Of a stretch of DNA of 22,048 nt, positions 6,636 to 15,363 are shown piece after piece. The stretch is taken from contig DAHF01000029.1 in the NCBI GenBank assembly GCA_002495845.1, positions 6,001-28,048 of the forward strand, in the 5' to 3' direction. Under the pieces are notes generated by a model. That model was not told where the DNA came from. It did no database searches and worked only from the letters and a program-made list of their open reading frames with translations. The translations under genes and the position numbers were made by a program. Every line of letters begins with the position of its first letter. Positions within the stretch are counted from its first letter, which is position 1. The stretch is from Sulfolobus sp. UBA167 (GTDB lineage: Archaea > Thermoproteota > Thermoprotei_A > Sulfolobales > Sulfolobaceae).

Positions 6636-6881
6636 GATATAACAACTATTTAAGTAGTATAAGTAGGTTTCGGCTTTTTAATTTAGAATATAAAAGAAGA
6701 GAAATATAGAGATCATTACATTTGAAATCACATAAAGAAGAAGTCGCTTTCATGAAGAGAATATGACCTCAGTCTCTCAAGGACTCATTGCGCTACTTAT
6801 TTTATCTAGACTTGGTCATTTTTAAATAGGATGTACTTCAGCTGAATCACACTTTTATGCTGTGTATCCTTTAGATAAAAC
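6636..6881. other. 246-base divergent intergenic region
   Basis: This is the longest gene-free stretch in the window. It holds a probable minus-strand TATA element near 6656-6664 and a plus-strand one at 6852-6860. The middle (about 6665-6800) is AT-rich with purine-rich patches. I see no tRNA, no convincing C/D box RNA and no open frame worth calling. Confidence 0.6.
6852..6860 (+). promoter_or_regulatory. TATA element of translin gene
   Basis: CTTTTATGC lies 22-30 bases before the ATG at 6882, fitting a leaderless transcript. No ribosome binding site precedes the ATG, which agrees with this. Confidence 0.5.
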
Positions 6882-7493
6882 ATGATCTCGAAAGAGCTCA
6901 AGGAATACGTTTCATCTGTCAACGGAAAGTTGATGGACAGGTTCGAGAACAGGGAAAAGTTACTCCAGATGTCCAGAGAATTGATAAGGAACTGTGGCGA
7001 GACTATCTCTTTATCGCATAGGGGTGAGAAAGACAAAGCCTTGAAGAAGTACGAAGAGGCGATCAAGAAGTCCAAGGAAGTTCTTCAAGTAGTGAGCAAC
7101 TTCCCGGAGCTCCTTTATGGAGATGTGGGCACTGCATTTCAGGAGTTAGCTGAGGCATCAGTCGTGGTATCCATGTATTTCGGCGAGAAGCTAAATTTGG
7201 CGTCCGACCTCGGAATTCCGGACACATACTACATAACTGGGATTGCGGATTCTGTTGGTGAAATGAGGAGAAGAGTATTAGAGCTATTAAAGAGAGGTGA
7301 AAACGAGAAGGCAGAAGAAACTTATTCCATGATGGAGGAAATATATCAGACCTTGTGGGAACTAGAATACCCTAAGTCAGTCGTTCCTGGACTCAGACAA
7401 AAAGTGGACTCCTTGAGGAGAATACTTGAGGAGACCTACCACGACATGTTTTTGGCTTCGTTAAGAGTATCTACTAATGACGTGGTCCACTAG
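6882..7493 (+). CDS. archaeal translin-family protein
   Basis: This 203-residue, largely helical protein matches the archaeal translin family. Family members bind single-stranded RNA or DNA as ring oligomers, and in eukaryotes translin with TRAX forms the C3PO nuclease. The pattern is visible in the N-terminal helix with RENREKLLQMSRELIRNCGE-like spacing (residues 19-40), the GDVGTAFQELAEA stretch near the middle, and the C-terminal LEYPKSVVPGLRQKVDSLRR and DMFLASLR helices. Acidic residues are frequent, but I cannot tell from sequence alone whether it keeps nuclease residues. Its last 33 bases overlap the end of argX on the other strand, so the two mRNAs are antisense at their 3' ends. Confidence 0.82.
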   Translation: MISKELKEYVSSVNGKLMDRFENREKLLQMSRELIRNCGETISLSHRGEKDKALKKYEEAIKKSKEVLQVVSNFPELLYGDVGTAFQELAEASVVVSMYFGEKLNLASDLGIPDTYYITGIADSVGEMRRRVLELLKRGENEKAEETYSMMEEIYQTLWELEYPKSVVPGLRQKVDSLRRILEETYHDMFLASLRVSTNDVVH

Positions 7494-8306
7494 CCTCTCT
7501 GCGACGTTTATGCCAGTAGCGAGGAGAAACCCCTTAAACTCCGGGGAGTCGTTGAGCTCGTTTATTACGTAACCTTTCTTTGGATGCTCTAAAATGTCTA
7601 TAGATATAAACTCTCCTTTCACTGTCTTGGTAGCTTTTATCACCAGTTTCTTCAGCTCTTCGTCTACCTCAAGCTTGGAAGGAATTCCTCCCAAAGCAAC
7701 GTTAGCCCTCCAGTCGTTTGGAGGAATATTTCTCGCATAACAGCCTACTAACTCATCGCCTATGGTTATGCACCTTATGTCCCTCCCTTTGTATTGGATA
7801 TACTCCTGGATTATGTGCACCTTTAACGCGGAGTTCCCCAGCATCTCCCTGTGTTCTATGATAGTCTTTCCCTCCATGATATCTCGTATCAGAGATACCA
7901 TCCTACCCCAGCTCCCTATTGGTGGCTTGTCGATGACGGGAAAGCTCATCTCCTCATAAGCCTTCATGGTAGAGTCTGGCGACATAGACACCAAAGAGTC
8001 TGGAATTGGCACGTTCTCTTTGAATAACTTCGAGTAAGTCAGTATCTTGTCGCCACAGATCGTTATTGCATCCACGGAGTTTATCGTATGGACTCCAGCA
8101 GATTCTAGAACTGCACTCGCGTAAAGTCCACGATACATGCTTATAGTCCTTATTATGGCTACATCGTACCTCCCTAAAGCCTTGTTGAAAGGCAGGGGTT
8201 CCATCGACGCGTTTATGACGTCGTAGTTTACCTTCTTTGCATTCAATGCGTTTATTAACATTTTTTCTTCTTGTCTTATTATATCTACAACTAAAGCTAA
8301 TTTCAT
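7461..8306 (-). CDS. argX: glutamate--LysW ligase (ArgX), LysX homologue
   Basis: This 281-residue ATP-grasp enzyme is of the RimK/LysX type. In Sulfolobus, ArgX joins the amino group of glutamate to the C-terminal glutamate of the carrier LysW, and carrier-bound steps then lead to ornithine. LysX does the same with alpha-aminoadipate for lysine. The ATP-grasp landmarks are seen at GSWGRMVS (131-138), GRDIRC (174-179) and the metal-binding end VINELNDSPEFKGF (247-260). Thermus LysX, as I recall it, has NHTxEFKN at that site, so EFKGF here fits the glutamate enzyme. The strongest evidence for ArgX over LysX is its place after argGH and carAB. The ATG overlaps the carB stop (ATGA), with GGTGGTGGT just upstream. 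Confidence 0.8.
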   Translation of the reverse strand: MKLALVVDIIRQEEKMLINALNAKKVNYDVINASMEPLPFNKALGRYDVAIIRTISMYRGLYASAVLESAGVHTINSVDAITICGDKILTYSKLFKENVPIPDSLVSMSPDSTMKAYEEMSFPVIDKPPIGSWGRMVSLIRDIMEGKTIIEHREMLGNSALKVHIIQEYIQYKGRDIRCITIGDELVGCYARNIPPNDWRANVALGGIPSKLEVDEELKKLVIKATKTVKGEFISIDILEHPKKGYVINELNDSPEFKGFLLATGINVAERLVDHVISRYS

Positions 8307-11300
8307 ATACCACCACCATACTCGCTAATTTCAAAAAATGTAAGATCTTGCTTCCTTTTGAACGATTTAGATAGCTCTGAGGCTAACCTACCGTTCAGAA
8401 CCAATGGGACGTTTAAATCCACAGCGAGCCTTCTTAGCGAATAATCCTTACTTTGCAAGAAGCCATCTGTTACAACTAGTCCTATCTCCTTCTTCAGGAG
8501 AAGATCATGCGCGGTTTTAAGGGCAACTACCTCTCCCCTCTTTATGTTTAGACCTTCTAAGGTCAAAACTTCTAACCCGTACTCGCTTAAATTCTTTGCT
8601 GTCTCTTCTAACTGATCTATGTTCCTATCTCCGTAAACTAACAGTTTAGTCCCGGGCTCTGGTATAGAGTTAGGCGACGATGAGAGCCAGCTCTTAAGCA
8701 ACGCGTCATAGAAGTCTACCCCGAAGGACGCTACCTCACCCGTGCTCCTCATCTCAGGACCTAGGAATGGGTAAGCGCCTTTGAGCTGAGCCCAAGAGAA
8801 CTGGGGGGATTTAACTGCCCAACTCGAGGACGGAGGCTCATAAAACTCTTCGTCTTGATCTAGACCCTTCTCTATCGCCTCTATAGCCTTGCCGATTATA
8901 TTGAAGCCCTTAACCTTGCTCGTGAACGGCATCGATCTGCTTGCCCTAATATTCGTCTCTATCACGTACGGGACGTTGTCTTTGACTACCATTTGCAGGT
9001 TAAACGGCCCCTTAACGTCGAGCTCGTTGACTATTGAGACTGCGTACTTTTTCATCCTCATCAAGGTGTCGTAAGTGAGCTTTCTATTTGGTATAGATAT
9101 AGTAGCATCCCCGCTATGTACTCCTGCTTCCTCGACGTGCTCGAGAACTGCTCCGATGACCTTGCTGCCGTCCGTGGCTCCGTCTATCTCTGCTTCAATG
9201 GCATCAGTCAGGTACTTTGATATCACTGCAGGGTATTTCTCGGATATCTTGCTTGCCCTCTGGAGTATGGAGTTCAGCTCCGCCTCATTGTATGCTATAG
9301 CCATAGAGGAACCGCTGAGGACGTAGCTCGGCCTGACTAAAACAGGAAATCCTACGTCCTCGATGAACTTCTTTACCTCACTGAGGTTCCTTGCGGACGT
9401 CCACTTGGGTTGGGGTATGCCCAGCTTATCTAAAATGGAGGAGAACTTCTCCCTGTCTTCTGCCGAGTCTACGGCCGATCCAGAGGAACCGTAGATCCTT
9501 ATCCCTTCCTCCTCCAACCTCTTGGCTATGGAATTGCCTATTTGCCCGCCTGAGAACAGGCAGACCTCCGTAAAGCCTCCCTTTTTAACTATATCCTTAA
9601 CTCTTTCCACAGAAATTTCGTCGAAGTATAGATTGCCTGCAATGTCCCAGTCAGTAGACACTGTCTCCGGGTTATAGTTGAGGACAGCTACGTCGTCAAA
9701 ATATTTCTTGCTCTCATTAAGCGCTGATACCACGCTCCAGTCGAACTCTACTGAAACTCCTATCCTGAAACCTCCGGCCCCCACTATCAGCAACTTCCTA
9801 CCTCCACTCTCTTTGACGTCATCCTCGCTTCCCTTGTAAGTAGTATAAAGGTAATTTGTCACTGCGTCCCATTCTCCAGCCAGCGTGTCTATCCTCTTCA
9901 CCCATGGGAAGATCCCTTCCCTCTTCCTAATCCCTGACATTGAGGCTATCTGTTCGTCGGAAAACCCAAGGGACTTCAAGTACCTCACTTCGTCCGGGGT
10001 CAGCTCCTTGCCCTTGAACTTCTCAAAGGTTTCCACCAAAGCCTTGAGCTTGATCAAGAAGAACTTGTCCACTCCGTAAGAGTCGTACACCTCGTCTATG
10101 GTTGCGCCTTCCTTGAAGGCCTTAACGGCGTATAGGAACCAATAAGGCTTCCTCTCCTTCATGTAAGAGAGGGCCTCCTCCTTGCTGAGGTTGGAGAGAT
10201 ATATCTTGCCTCCCACCAGTCCTGGCTCTCCTATATCTAGCATCCTCACCGCCTTCTGGAAGGTCTCCTCGAATGTTCTGCCTATGCTCATTACCTCTCC
10301 TATGCTCTTCATCTCAGTAGCCAGGGAGTTCTCCACGTGCTCGAACTTATCCATGTCCCACCTTGGTATCTTCATGACAAGATAGTCTAAGCTGGGCTCG
10401 AAGAATGCAGTGGTCTTTCCCGATACCTTGTTAAGTACCTCGTAAATAGAGTAACCCAACGAGAGCTTAGCCGAGACATATGCTAAAGGGTATCCCGTGG
10501 CTTTGCTGGCGAGAGCACTTGACCTTGACATCCTAGGGTTAGTTTCTATTATGAAGAAATCATATGAAGACCGATTCAGGGCGAACTGAACGTTACACTC
10601 ACCAACTAGATCTATGGATTTCGCTACTTCTATGGAAAAAGTCCTCATGTTCTGAAACTCCTTGTTGTCCAAGGTTTGACATGGGGTGATCACGGTCGAC
10701 TCTCCCGTGTGCACTCCCATGGGGTCCAGATTTTCTATGCAGGCTACCACGGCTGAGTTGCCCTTGCTATCCCTCATGACTTCGTACTCTAGCTCCTTCC
10801 AGAAGTGGAGGTACTTCTCTATCAGCACCTCGCCTATGTAGCTCTGTGAGAAAGCCCTCACTATGTTCTCCTTTAGCTCCTTTTCATTCCAAGCTACAGT
10901 AGACCCCCTTCCTCCTAGATTAAAGCTTACCCTCACCATGACAGGGTATCCCAGGATCTTAGCTTTCCTTAAGGCCTCCTCAACGCTCGTAGCACTCATG
11001 CTTGGAGGAACAGGGAGGTTCCTTTCTATCATGGTTTCCCTGAACTTCTCCCTGCTGAGGGCCTTCTCAATTCCCTCTATAGGAGTTCCTAGCACATTGA
11101 TCCCATACTTCTTGAGTATACCTTTCTTGAAGAGGTCTATTCCAACGTTGAGGGCTGTCTGTCCTCCGAATCCTATCGCTATGGCGTCAGGCCTCTCCTT
11201 CTCTATTACCTTAGCTACTGACCACCAAGTCACGGGAACCATGTATATCCTGTCAGCGAACTGCTTAGTTGTCTGCACTGTAGCTACGTTAGGGTTCACC

Positions 11301-11431
11301 AATACTTGTGAGATGCCTTCTTCCCTGAAAGCCTTAAGCGCTTGACTTGCTGAATAGTCGAACTCCGCGGCCTCGGCTATCTTTATAGGGCCTGAGCCTA
11401 TTACCATTATTTTTTTTGGAAATTCACGCAT
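8303..11431 (-). CDS. carB: carbamoyl-phosphate synthase large chain
   Basis: CarB makes carbamoyl phosphate from ammonia (passed from CarA), bicarbonate and two ATP, for arginine and pyrimidines. The 1042-residue protein shows the full layout. The first ATP-grasp half starts at VMVIGSGPIKIAEAAEFD-like sequence and includes GGRGSTVAWN. A helical middle follows, then a second ATP-grasp half (LIVGAGGFRIGVSVEFDW onward, SGSSMAIAYN). A short C-terminal MGS-like domain, about the last 110 residues, would bind effectors. A longer frame reaches 11476, but the ATG at 11431 is preferred. It gives the family's N-terminus, has GGTGGT at a proper distance, and overlaps carA by only 8 bases. The C-terminal GGG codons also serve as the ribosome binding site of argX. 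Confidence 0.95.
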   Translation of the reverse strand: MREFPKKIMVIGSGPIKIAEAAEFDYSASQALKAFREEGISQVLVNPNVATVQTTKQFADRIYMVPVTWWSVAKVIEKERPDAIAIGFGGQTALNVGIDLFKKGILKKYGINVLGTPIEGIEKALSREKFRETMIERNLPVPPSMSATSVEEALRKAKILGYPVMVRVSFNLGGRGSTVAWNEKELKENIVRAFSQSYIGEVLIEKYLHFWKELEYEVMRDSKGNSAVVACIENLDPMGVHTGESTVITPCQTLDNKEFQNMRTFSIEVAKSIDLVGECNVQFALNRSSYDFFIIETNPRMSRSSALASKATGYPLAYVSAKLSLGYSIYEVLNKVSGKTTAFFEPSLDYLVMKIPRWDMDKFEHVENSLATEMKSIGEVMSIGRTFEETFQKAVRMLDIGEPGLVGGKIYLSNLSKEEALSYMKERKPYWFLYAVKAFKEGATIDEVYDSYGVDKFFLIKLKALVETFEKFKGKELTPDEVRYLKSLGFSDEQIASMSGIRKREGIFPWVKRIDTLAGEWDAVTNYLYTTYKGSEDDVKESGGRKLLIVGAGGFRIGVSVEFDWSVVSALNESKKYFDDVAVLNYNPETVSTDWDIAGNLYFDEISVERVKDIVKKGGFTEVCLFSGGQIGNSIAKRLEEEGIRIYGSSGSAVDSAEDREKFSSILDKLGIPQPKWTSARNLSEVKKFIEDVGFPVLVRPSYVLSGSSMAIAYNEAELNSILQRASKISEKYPAVISKYLTDAIEAEIDGATDGSKVIGAVLEHVEEAGVHSGDATISIPNRKLTYDTLMRMKKYAVSIVNELDVKGPFNLQMVVKDNVPYVIETNIRASRSMPFTSKVKGFNIIGKAIEAIEKGLDQDEEFYEPPSSSWAVKSPQFSWAQLKGAYPFLGPEMRSTGEVASFGVDFYDALLKSWLSSSPNSIPEPGTKLLVYGDRNIDQLEETAKNLSEYGLEVLTLEGLNIKRGEVVALKTAHDLLLKKEIGLVVTDGFLQSKDYSLRRLAVDLNVPLVLNGRLASELSKSFKRKQDLTFFEISEYGGGI

Positions 11432-12539
11432 TTGATACCACCATCTTTGCGAACTTACTGAATACCCAAGTAGCATCCCAAGGGCCGGGTCTGGCTTCAG
11501 GGTGGAATTGGGTTGTAATTATTGGTAGCTTCTCGTGGTAGAGACCCTCTATAGTCCCGTCGTCTGGATTGTAGAACCACACCTTCATCCCTGGCGGAAC
11601 ATCTTCCTTAGACGCTATTGCGTATCCGTGGTTGTGTGTAGTAATGTATGCCTCCCCCGTTGTAACGTCAACGACTGCTTTGTTTATTGCTCTATGACCG
11701 AATTTCATTTTAGTCACCCTTCCTCCCATAGATATTGAGAGCAACTGATGACCTAAACAGACGCCCAAAATGGGCAACTTGTATTCTAGGATCTCCCGAA
11801 AGTTTTTAGCCTGCTTCTGGTAAATGTTAGGGTTACCTGGACCGTTCCCAAAAACTATGGCTTTGGGGTCATAGTCCATAATCTCCCTCACGGAGAACCA
11901 GCAAGGGACCCTCACGATCGTGAACCCTTGGTCGTACAGACCCTTAATTATCCCATGCTTCGTGCCACAGTCTACCATCACGATTATCCCTTTATCTCCC
12001 TTTCCCTTGTGCACTATGGGAGTCTTCGGAGACGTGAGCGCTGAGAAGTCGATCTCATCGTACCTCTTGCTCAGGTAACTTCGGGGGTTCTCCATGCTTA
12101 CTCCAGAGGATATCACCCCCATCATAGAACCTTCCCTCCTCACCCTGCTCACTATTGCCCTAGTATCTACATCTGATACTCCTGGAACTCCCTCATCTAG
12201 GAGCCACTTATGCAGAGACCTCTCAGAGTTCCATTTTTGGGGTTCCGTTACCTCTGTCACGACCAAGCCTTCCACTTGGATTGAGTCCGACTCAAAGTTC
12301 TCGTATATTCCCTCTACGACCTCCTTCTTGGGCACGCCGTAGTTCCCCACCAACGGGTGGGTTAAAACCAGTATCTGACCCCTATATGAAGGATCCGTTA
12401 AGCTCTCAGGGTATCCGTTCATGGCTGTGCTGAAAACTACTTCGCCTGCCCTCACTCCCTTGGATCCGAAGCCACACCCTTCTAATAGGGTGCCGTCTTC
12501 CAGATAGATGTAACCCGGTTCACTCTTGCAATAGGTCAT
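11424..12539 (-). CDS. carA: carbamoyl-phosphate synthase small chain
   Basis: CarA is the glutamine amidotransferase subunit that feeds ammonia to CarB. The N-terminal CPSase domain spans about residues 10-150 (YLEDGTLLEG, DPSYRGQILVLTHPLVGNYG). The C-terminal class I glutaminase domain carries the full triad: Cys261 in LGVCLGHQ, His346 and Glu348 in FHPEARPGP. Length (371) is normal. The ATG at 12539 lies inside the last 20 bases of argH. GGTGAT seven bases before it supports this start and coupled translation. The end overlaps carB by 8 bases, consistent with equal synthesis of the two subunits. Confidence 0.95.
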   Translation of the reverse strand: MTYCKSEPGYIYLEDGTLLEGCGFGSKGVRAGEVVFSTAMNGYPESLTDPSYRGQILVLTHPLVGNYGVPKKEVVEGIYENFESDSIQVEGLVVTEVTEPQKWNSERSLHKWLLDEGVPGVSDVDTRAIVSRVRREGSMMGVISSGVSMENPRSYLSKRYDEIDFSALTSPKTPIVHKGKGDKGIIVMVDCGTKHGIIKGLYDQGFTIVRVPCWFSVREIMDYDPKAIVFGNGPGNPNIYQKQAKNFREILEYKLPILGVCLGHQLLSISMGGRVTKMKFGHRAINKAVVDVTTGEAYITTHNHGYAIASKEDVPPGMKVWFYNPDDGTIEGLYHEKLPIITTQFHPEARPGPWDATWVFSKFAKMVVSNA

Positions 12540-13863
12540 CCTCTATCACCTTCATCAAGTTCATCCCGTTCCTTACCCTCAAGGAGAAGGAAGTTAGCTT
12601 ATCTTGATCCTGAGAAAGAAAGCTTCTCTTTATTCTTATTTCTTCTGTTATTAAATCTGGATTAGGAGAACCTATGACTGCCTTCATCTTAATAGAGTCC
12701 TGAGGTTTTAAGTTTGACTGATATACGCCTTGTTTTATGCTCGACGCTATCTCGAAGTAAGCCTTCCTGTAAGGGACTTTGTTTTGGATCGACTTTAGCT
12801 CTGCCTCGTCTGTGGACAGGGATTTAGGATCTGAGATTTCCTTTTTCACGACCATCCCTGAAATCGCAGACTTTAGGATTTTCATCGCCCTGATGGCTTC
12901 CTCCAAGACGTTCCAGTAGTGTGGGTTCATTTCCTGCAAGTCTAGATCATAGCCTGAAGGAGTACCTTTATAGATGGAAAGAACAGATGCTACCTCGCCT
13001 ATGATCAGCCCTGCCTTTGCCCTAAGCGTCTCCATGGTCACAGCGTTCCTCTTATGTGGCATGAGTGAGCTTGTGCTCACGTGAGAATCTGGAAGCTGTA
13101 CCACGTCTATCATGTTAGAGGAAAGTAATACCATGTCCTCTGCTATCCTGCTGATCGATACCATCAGGTTAGCCACTTCCAAAACCACGGAAATTATGTC
13201 AGACCTAGAAGCCGTCGCTGAAATCGTGTTATAGACCACGTCGTCGAAGCCTAGCATCATCGCTTCCTTTTTCCTATCTACCTTAAGGTTGGTCCCCACT
13301 ATTGCACCAGCCCCAAGAGGGGACCTATTTAGCTGCGAAAGTTCCGAAAAGATGTTCCTCCACCTTGACGACAGTTCCTCTTCAATGTAGAGGAGGTAAT
13401 GGGATAGAGTGGACGGCTGCGCTAGCTGGAAGTGTGTGTAGACCGGGAAAATGACTTGTTTGTTCTCCTCTGCCTTGCTGAGAATTGTCTCTCTCAATGC
13501 CAAAAGCGAATTTAGGAGCTCCTCTAGCAGGTCTCTAGCCTTTAACCTTAATGCTGTAGCAACGTGGTCGTTCCTGCTCCTGGCAAGCCCAACCCATCCC
13601 CCTTCTTCACCTACCTCCTTTATAAGGTGATCTTCCAAGGCTTCATGAACGTCCTCGTATCCTTGTTTTATTTCTTTGAAAGAATTTATTGCCCTCACTA
13701 TTTCCCTCGCCACGGGCTTGTCTATAGTTCCAGATAGGAAGAGTGATATCACATGTGCCTTCATCGTGAGCCTAACCTGCTCAATGATTTCTACGTCTTC
13801 GTGTGAGGAGTTCGTGTAGTCTAAGGCTTCATCTGCTGAAGATCCCCAAGATCTGTAGAGCAT
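12520..13863 (-). CDS. argH: argininosuccinate lyase
   Basis: ArgH splits argininosuccinate to arginine and fumarate, the last step of the pathway. The 447-residue protein has the fumarase/aspartase superfamily signature SSLMPHKRN at residues 265-273, which holds the catalytic serine. It also has the conserved THFQLAQP region (143-150, His144) and the ARSRNDHVATALRL stretch (94-107) that contacts substrate. The start codon follows the argG stop by a single base, with GGGTGA of the argG tail as the ribosome binding site, so translation is coupled to argG. The C-terminal 50 residues are variable but the length is normal. Confidence 0.95.
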   Translation of the reverse strand: MLYRSWGSSADEALDYTNSSHEDVEIIEQVRLTMKAHVISLFLSGTIDKPVAREIVRAINSFKEIKQGYEDVHEALEDHLIKEVGEEGGWVGLARSRNDHVATALRLKARDLLEELLNSLLALRETILSKAEENKQVIFPVYTHFQLAQPSTLSHYLLYIEEELSSRWRNIFSELSQLNRSPLGAGAIVGTNLKVDRKKEAMMLGFDDVVYNTISATASRSDIISVVLEVANLMVSISRIAEDMVLLSSNMIDVVQLPDSHVSTSSLMPHKRNAVTMETLRAKAGLIIGEVASVLSIYKGTPSGYDLDLQEMNPHYWNVLEEAIRAMKILKSAISGMVVKKEISDPKSLSTDEAELKSIQNKVPYRKAYFEIASSIKQGVYQSNLKPQDSIKMKAVIGSPNPDLITEEIRIKRSFLSQDQDKLTSFSLRVRNGMNLMKVIEDDLLQE

Positions 13864-13864
13864 T

Positions 13865-15040
13865 TCACCCAGACCTCGATTTATTAGCTAGCAAGGAGTG
13901 CATTCCCCATATCTCTATGAACCCTCTTGCCATCTCATCAGAAGGATACCAACCTTTGTTGTAGCTCGCTACTTTCTCGGAATAAGGAGAATAAGGAGAA
14001 GACCTACCAATGGTCGTAGCTCCAGAGCCTTCGACTTTCACTTTCACTTCTCCAGAGACCCATTTGTTCATATCCTCTGCCATACGTTGGATCTCCTCTC
14101 TTAGAGGTTCGTACCAGAGTCCTTGGTATACTAAGTCTGACCATGTTGAGTCCATGATCCTCTTGAACCTGAGTTCATGAGGAGTCAGAACTGTCTTTTC
14201 AAGGTCTTGATGTGCAGACGTCAGAAGCAAAGCAGCAGGGGCTTCGTACACTTCCCTGGATTTGAATCCTACAACCCTGTTCTCTATGTGGTCTATTCTC
14301 CCGAACCCGCGGCTACCTGCTACAGAGTTCAACACCTGAATTACCTTAGTTAAACTCAGCTTCTCTCCGTCTACAGAGACCGGGACTCCATGGTCGAAAC
14401 CTATAGTCAAAATAACGGGGTTGTCCGCGGTCTTCTTAGTCCATTCAAACGCGTCCTCTGGAACCTCCGTGAATGAGTCAGAAATCACGTCCCCTTCTAT
14501 GCTCCTCCCCCACAGGTTCTCGTCGATGCTATATTTACTACTCTCGCTCTTTATTGGAATTCCTTTCTCCTTTGCGTATTTAATTTCGTCATCCCTCGTC
14601 ATGTTCCACACCCTAGCCGGTGCTATTATCTTTGCCTCTGGGTATAACGCCTTCACGGAGAGGTCGAACCTCACCTGGTCGTTGCCTTTAGATGTAGAAC
14701 CATGTGCCACACCCTCAGCACCCTCCTTCTTAGCTACCTCTACCACCTTGCCTGCAATTAACGGCCTAGCTAACGCAGTTGCCAGTGGGTAAACTCCCTC
14801 GTAGAGACCGTTCAACATAATTGAATATTTCACGTAGTTTTCGGCGAACTCGTCCTTAGCGTCTATTGTGAAGTGTTTGAAAGATCCAGCCTGATACGAC
14901 CTTTCCTCAATTTTCTTGAAGTCGTCAGGCTGACCAACATCTACTGTAACTGTTATAACGTCAGCCTTGAAGGTTTCCTTTAGCCAAGATATGGCGACTG
15001 TAGTATCCAATCCGCCCGAGTATGCTAGGACTATTTTCAT
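13865..15040 (-). CDS. argG: argininosuccinate synthase
   Basis: ArgG joins citrulline and aspartate with ATP to make argininosuccinate. The P-loop of the N-type ATP pyrophosphatase fold is seen at AYSGGLDTT (residues 6-14). Further conserved stretches are AHGSTSKGNDQVRFD, SIDENLWGRSIEG and the C-terminal region with GRSSPYSPY. Length (391) is standard. It is the first gene of the argG-argH-carA-carB-argX operon. A TTTTTAAG box lies 23-31 bases before the ATG, so the mRNA should be leaderless or nearly so. A T-rich inverted repeat separates it from the small ribbon-helix-helix gene upstream on the same strand. Confidence 0.96.
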   Translation of the reverse strand: MKIVLAYSGGLDTTVAISWLKETFKADVITVTVDVGQPDDFKKIEERSYQAGSFKHFTIDAKDEFAENYVKYSIMLNGLYEGVYPLATALARPLIAGKVVEVAKKEGAEGVAHGSTSKGNDQVRFDLSVKALYPEAKIIAPARVWNMTRDDEIKYAKEKGIPIKSESSKYSIDENLWGRSIEGDVISDSFTEVPEDAFEWTKKTADNPVILTIGFDHGVPVSVDGEKLSLTKVIQVLNSVAGSRGFGRIDHIENRVVGFKSREVYEAPAALLLTSAHQDLEKTVLTPHELRFKRIMDSTWSDLVYQGLWYEPLREEIQRMAEDMNKWVSGEVKVKVEGSGATTIGRSSPYSPYSEKVASYNKGWYPSDEMARGFIEIWGMHSLLANKSRSG

Positions 15041-15061
15041 CCCTAAAGAACGGTGTTAATG

Positions 15062-15071
15062 AACTTAAAAA
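15062..15071 (-). promoter_or_regulatory. TATA element of the arg operon
   Basis: On the minus strand TTTTTAAGTT lies 22-31 bases before the argG ATG. This matches the spacing seen at other leaderless promoters in the window. Confidence 0.5.
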
Positions 15072-15080
15072 TGGTATAGA

Positions 15081-15107
15081 TAATAAAAACTACGTGTATC
15101 TTTATTA
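15081..15107. repeat. AT-only inverted repeat between RHH gene and arg promoter
   Basis: TAATAAA (15081-15087) mirrors TTTATTA (15101-15107) around a 13-base spacer containing ACGTGT. It lies 8 bases after the ribbon-helix-helix gene stop and just upstream of the argG TATA element. It may be a transcript end (GTTTTTATTA on the minus strand) or an operator. Confidence 0.35.
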
Positions 15108-15115
15108 ATAGAATG

Positions 15116-15265
15116 TTAAAGGTTTCCTTTAGTTTTCTTTTGAACAAAAAAGTCTAATGCTTCTTTGATGAATTCAGTTCTGCTACTCTTGTTAAGCTTC
15201 TTACAGTAAACATCTATTTCATTCACAACGTCTTCCTTTAACCTAACACTGACTACCTTTCTCAT
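15116..15265 (-). CDS. ribbon-helix-helix (CopG/Arc-type) protein
   Basis: This 49-residue protein is little more than one ribbon-helix-helix domain. The DNA-contacting strand KVVSVRL (3-9) leads into helix 1 (about 11-23), the SRTEF turn that starts helix 2 (28-32), and a Lys-rich tail. Such proteins bind operators as dimers. A longer frame reaches 15310, but the ATG at 15265 is preferred: the domain starts right there, GTGAG precedes it, and a TATA-like CTTTTTATTT lies 29-38 bases upstream, inside the longer frame. It stands immediately before the arg operon on the same strand, so a role in regulating arginine genes is possible but unproven. Confidence 0.72.
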   Translation of the reverse strand: MRKVVSVRLKEDVVNEIDVYCKKLNKSSRTEFIKEALDFFVQKKTKGNL

Positions 15266-15293
15266 AATTCTCACTATAAAAATGTAATACCCA

Positions 15294-15303
15294 AATAAAA
15301 AGT
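15294..15303 (-). promoter_or_regulatory. TATA element of the RHH gene
   Basis: On the minus strand CTTTTTATTT lies 29-38 bases before the ATG at 15265. This implies a transcript with a short leader that still carries the GTGAG ribosome binding site. Confidence 0.4.
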
Positions 15304-15363
15304 ATATCAAACGAAAAGATTTTAACTTGAGGAGAAAGGCTACGTCGAAAACGGAACCTAAAA

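Noticed and set aside
6720..6800. Possible C/D box small RNA (ATGAAGA and, on the other strand, CTGA)
   Set aside because: No full set of C, D', C' and D boxes at proper spacing could be read on either strand.
10863..11345. Long plus-strand frame of 160 codons inside carB
   Set aside because: It lies fully antisense to a conserved region of carB and has no recognisable domain; long antisense frames are expected here.
11432..11476. Upstream 15-codon extension of carB
   Set aside because: It would overlap carA by 53 bases and adds residues not typical of the family; the ATG at 11431 has the ribosome binding site.
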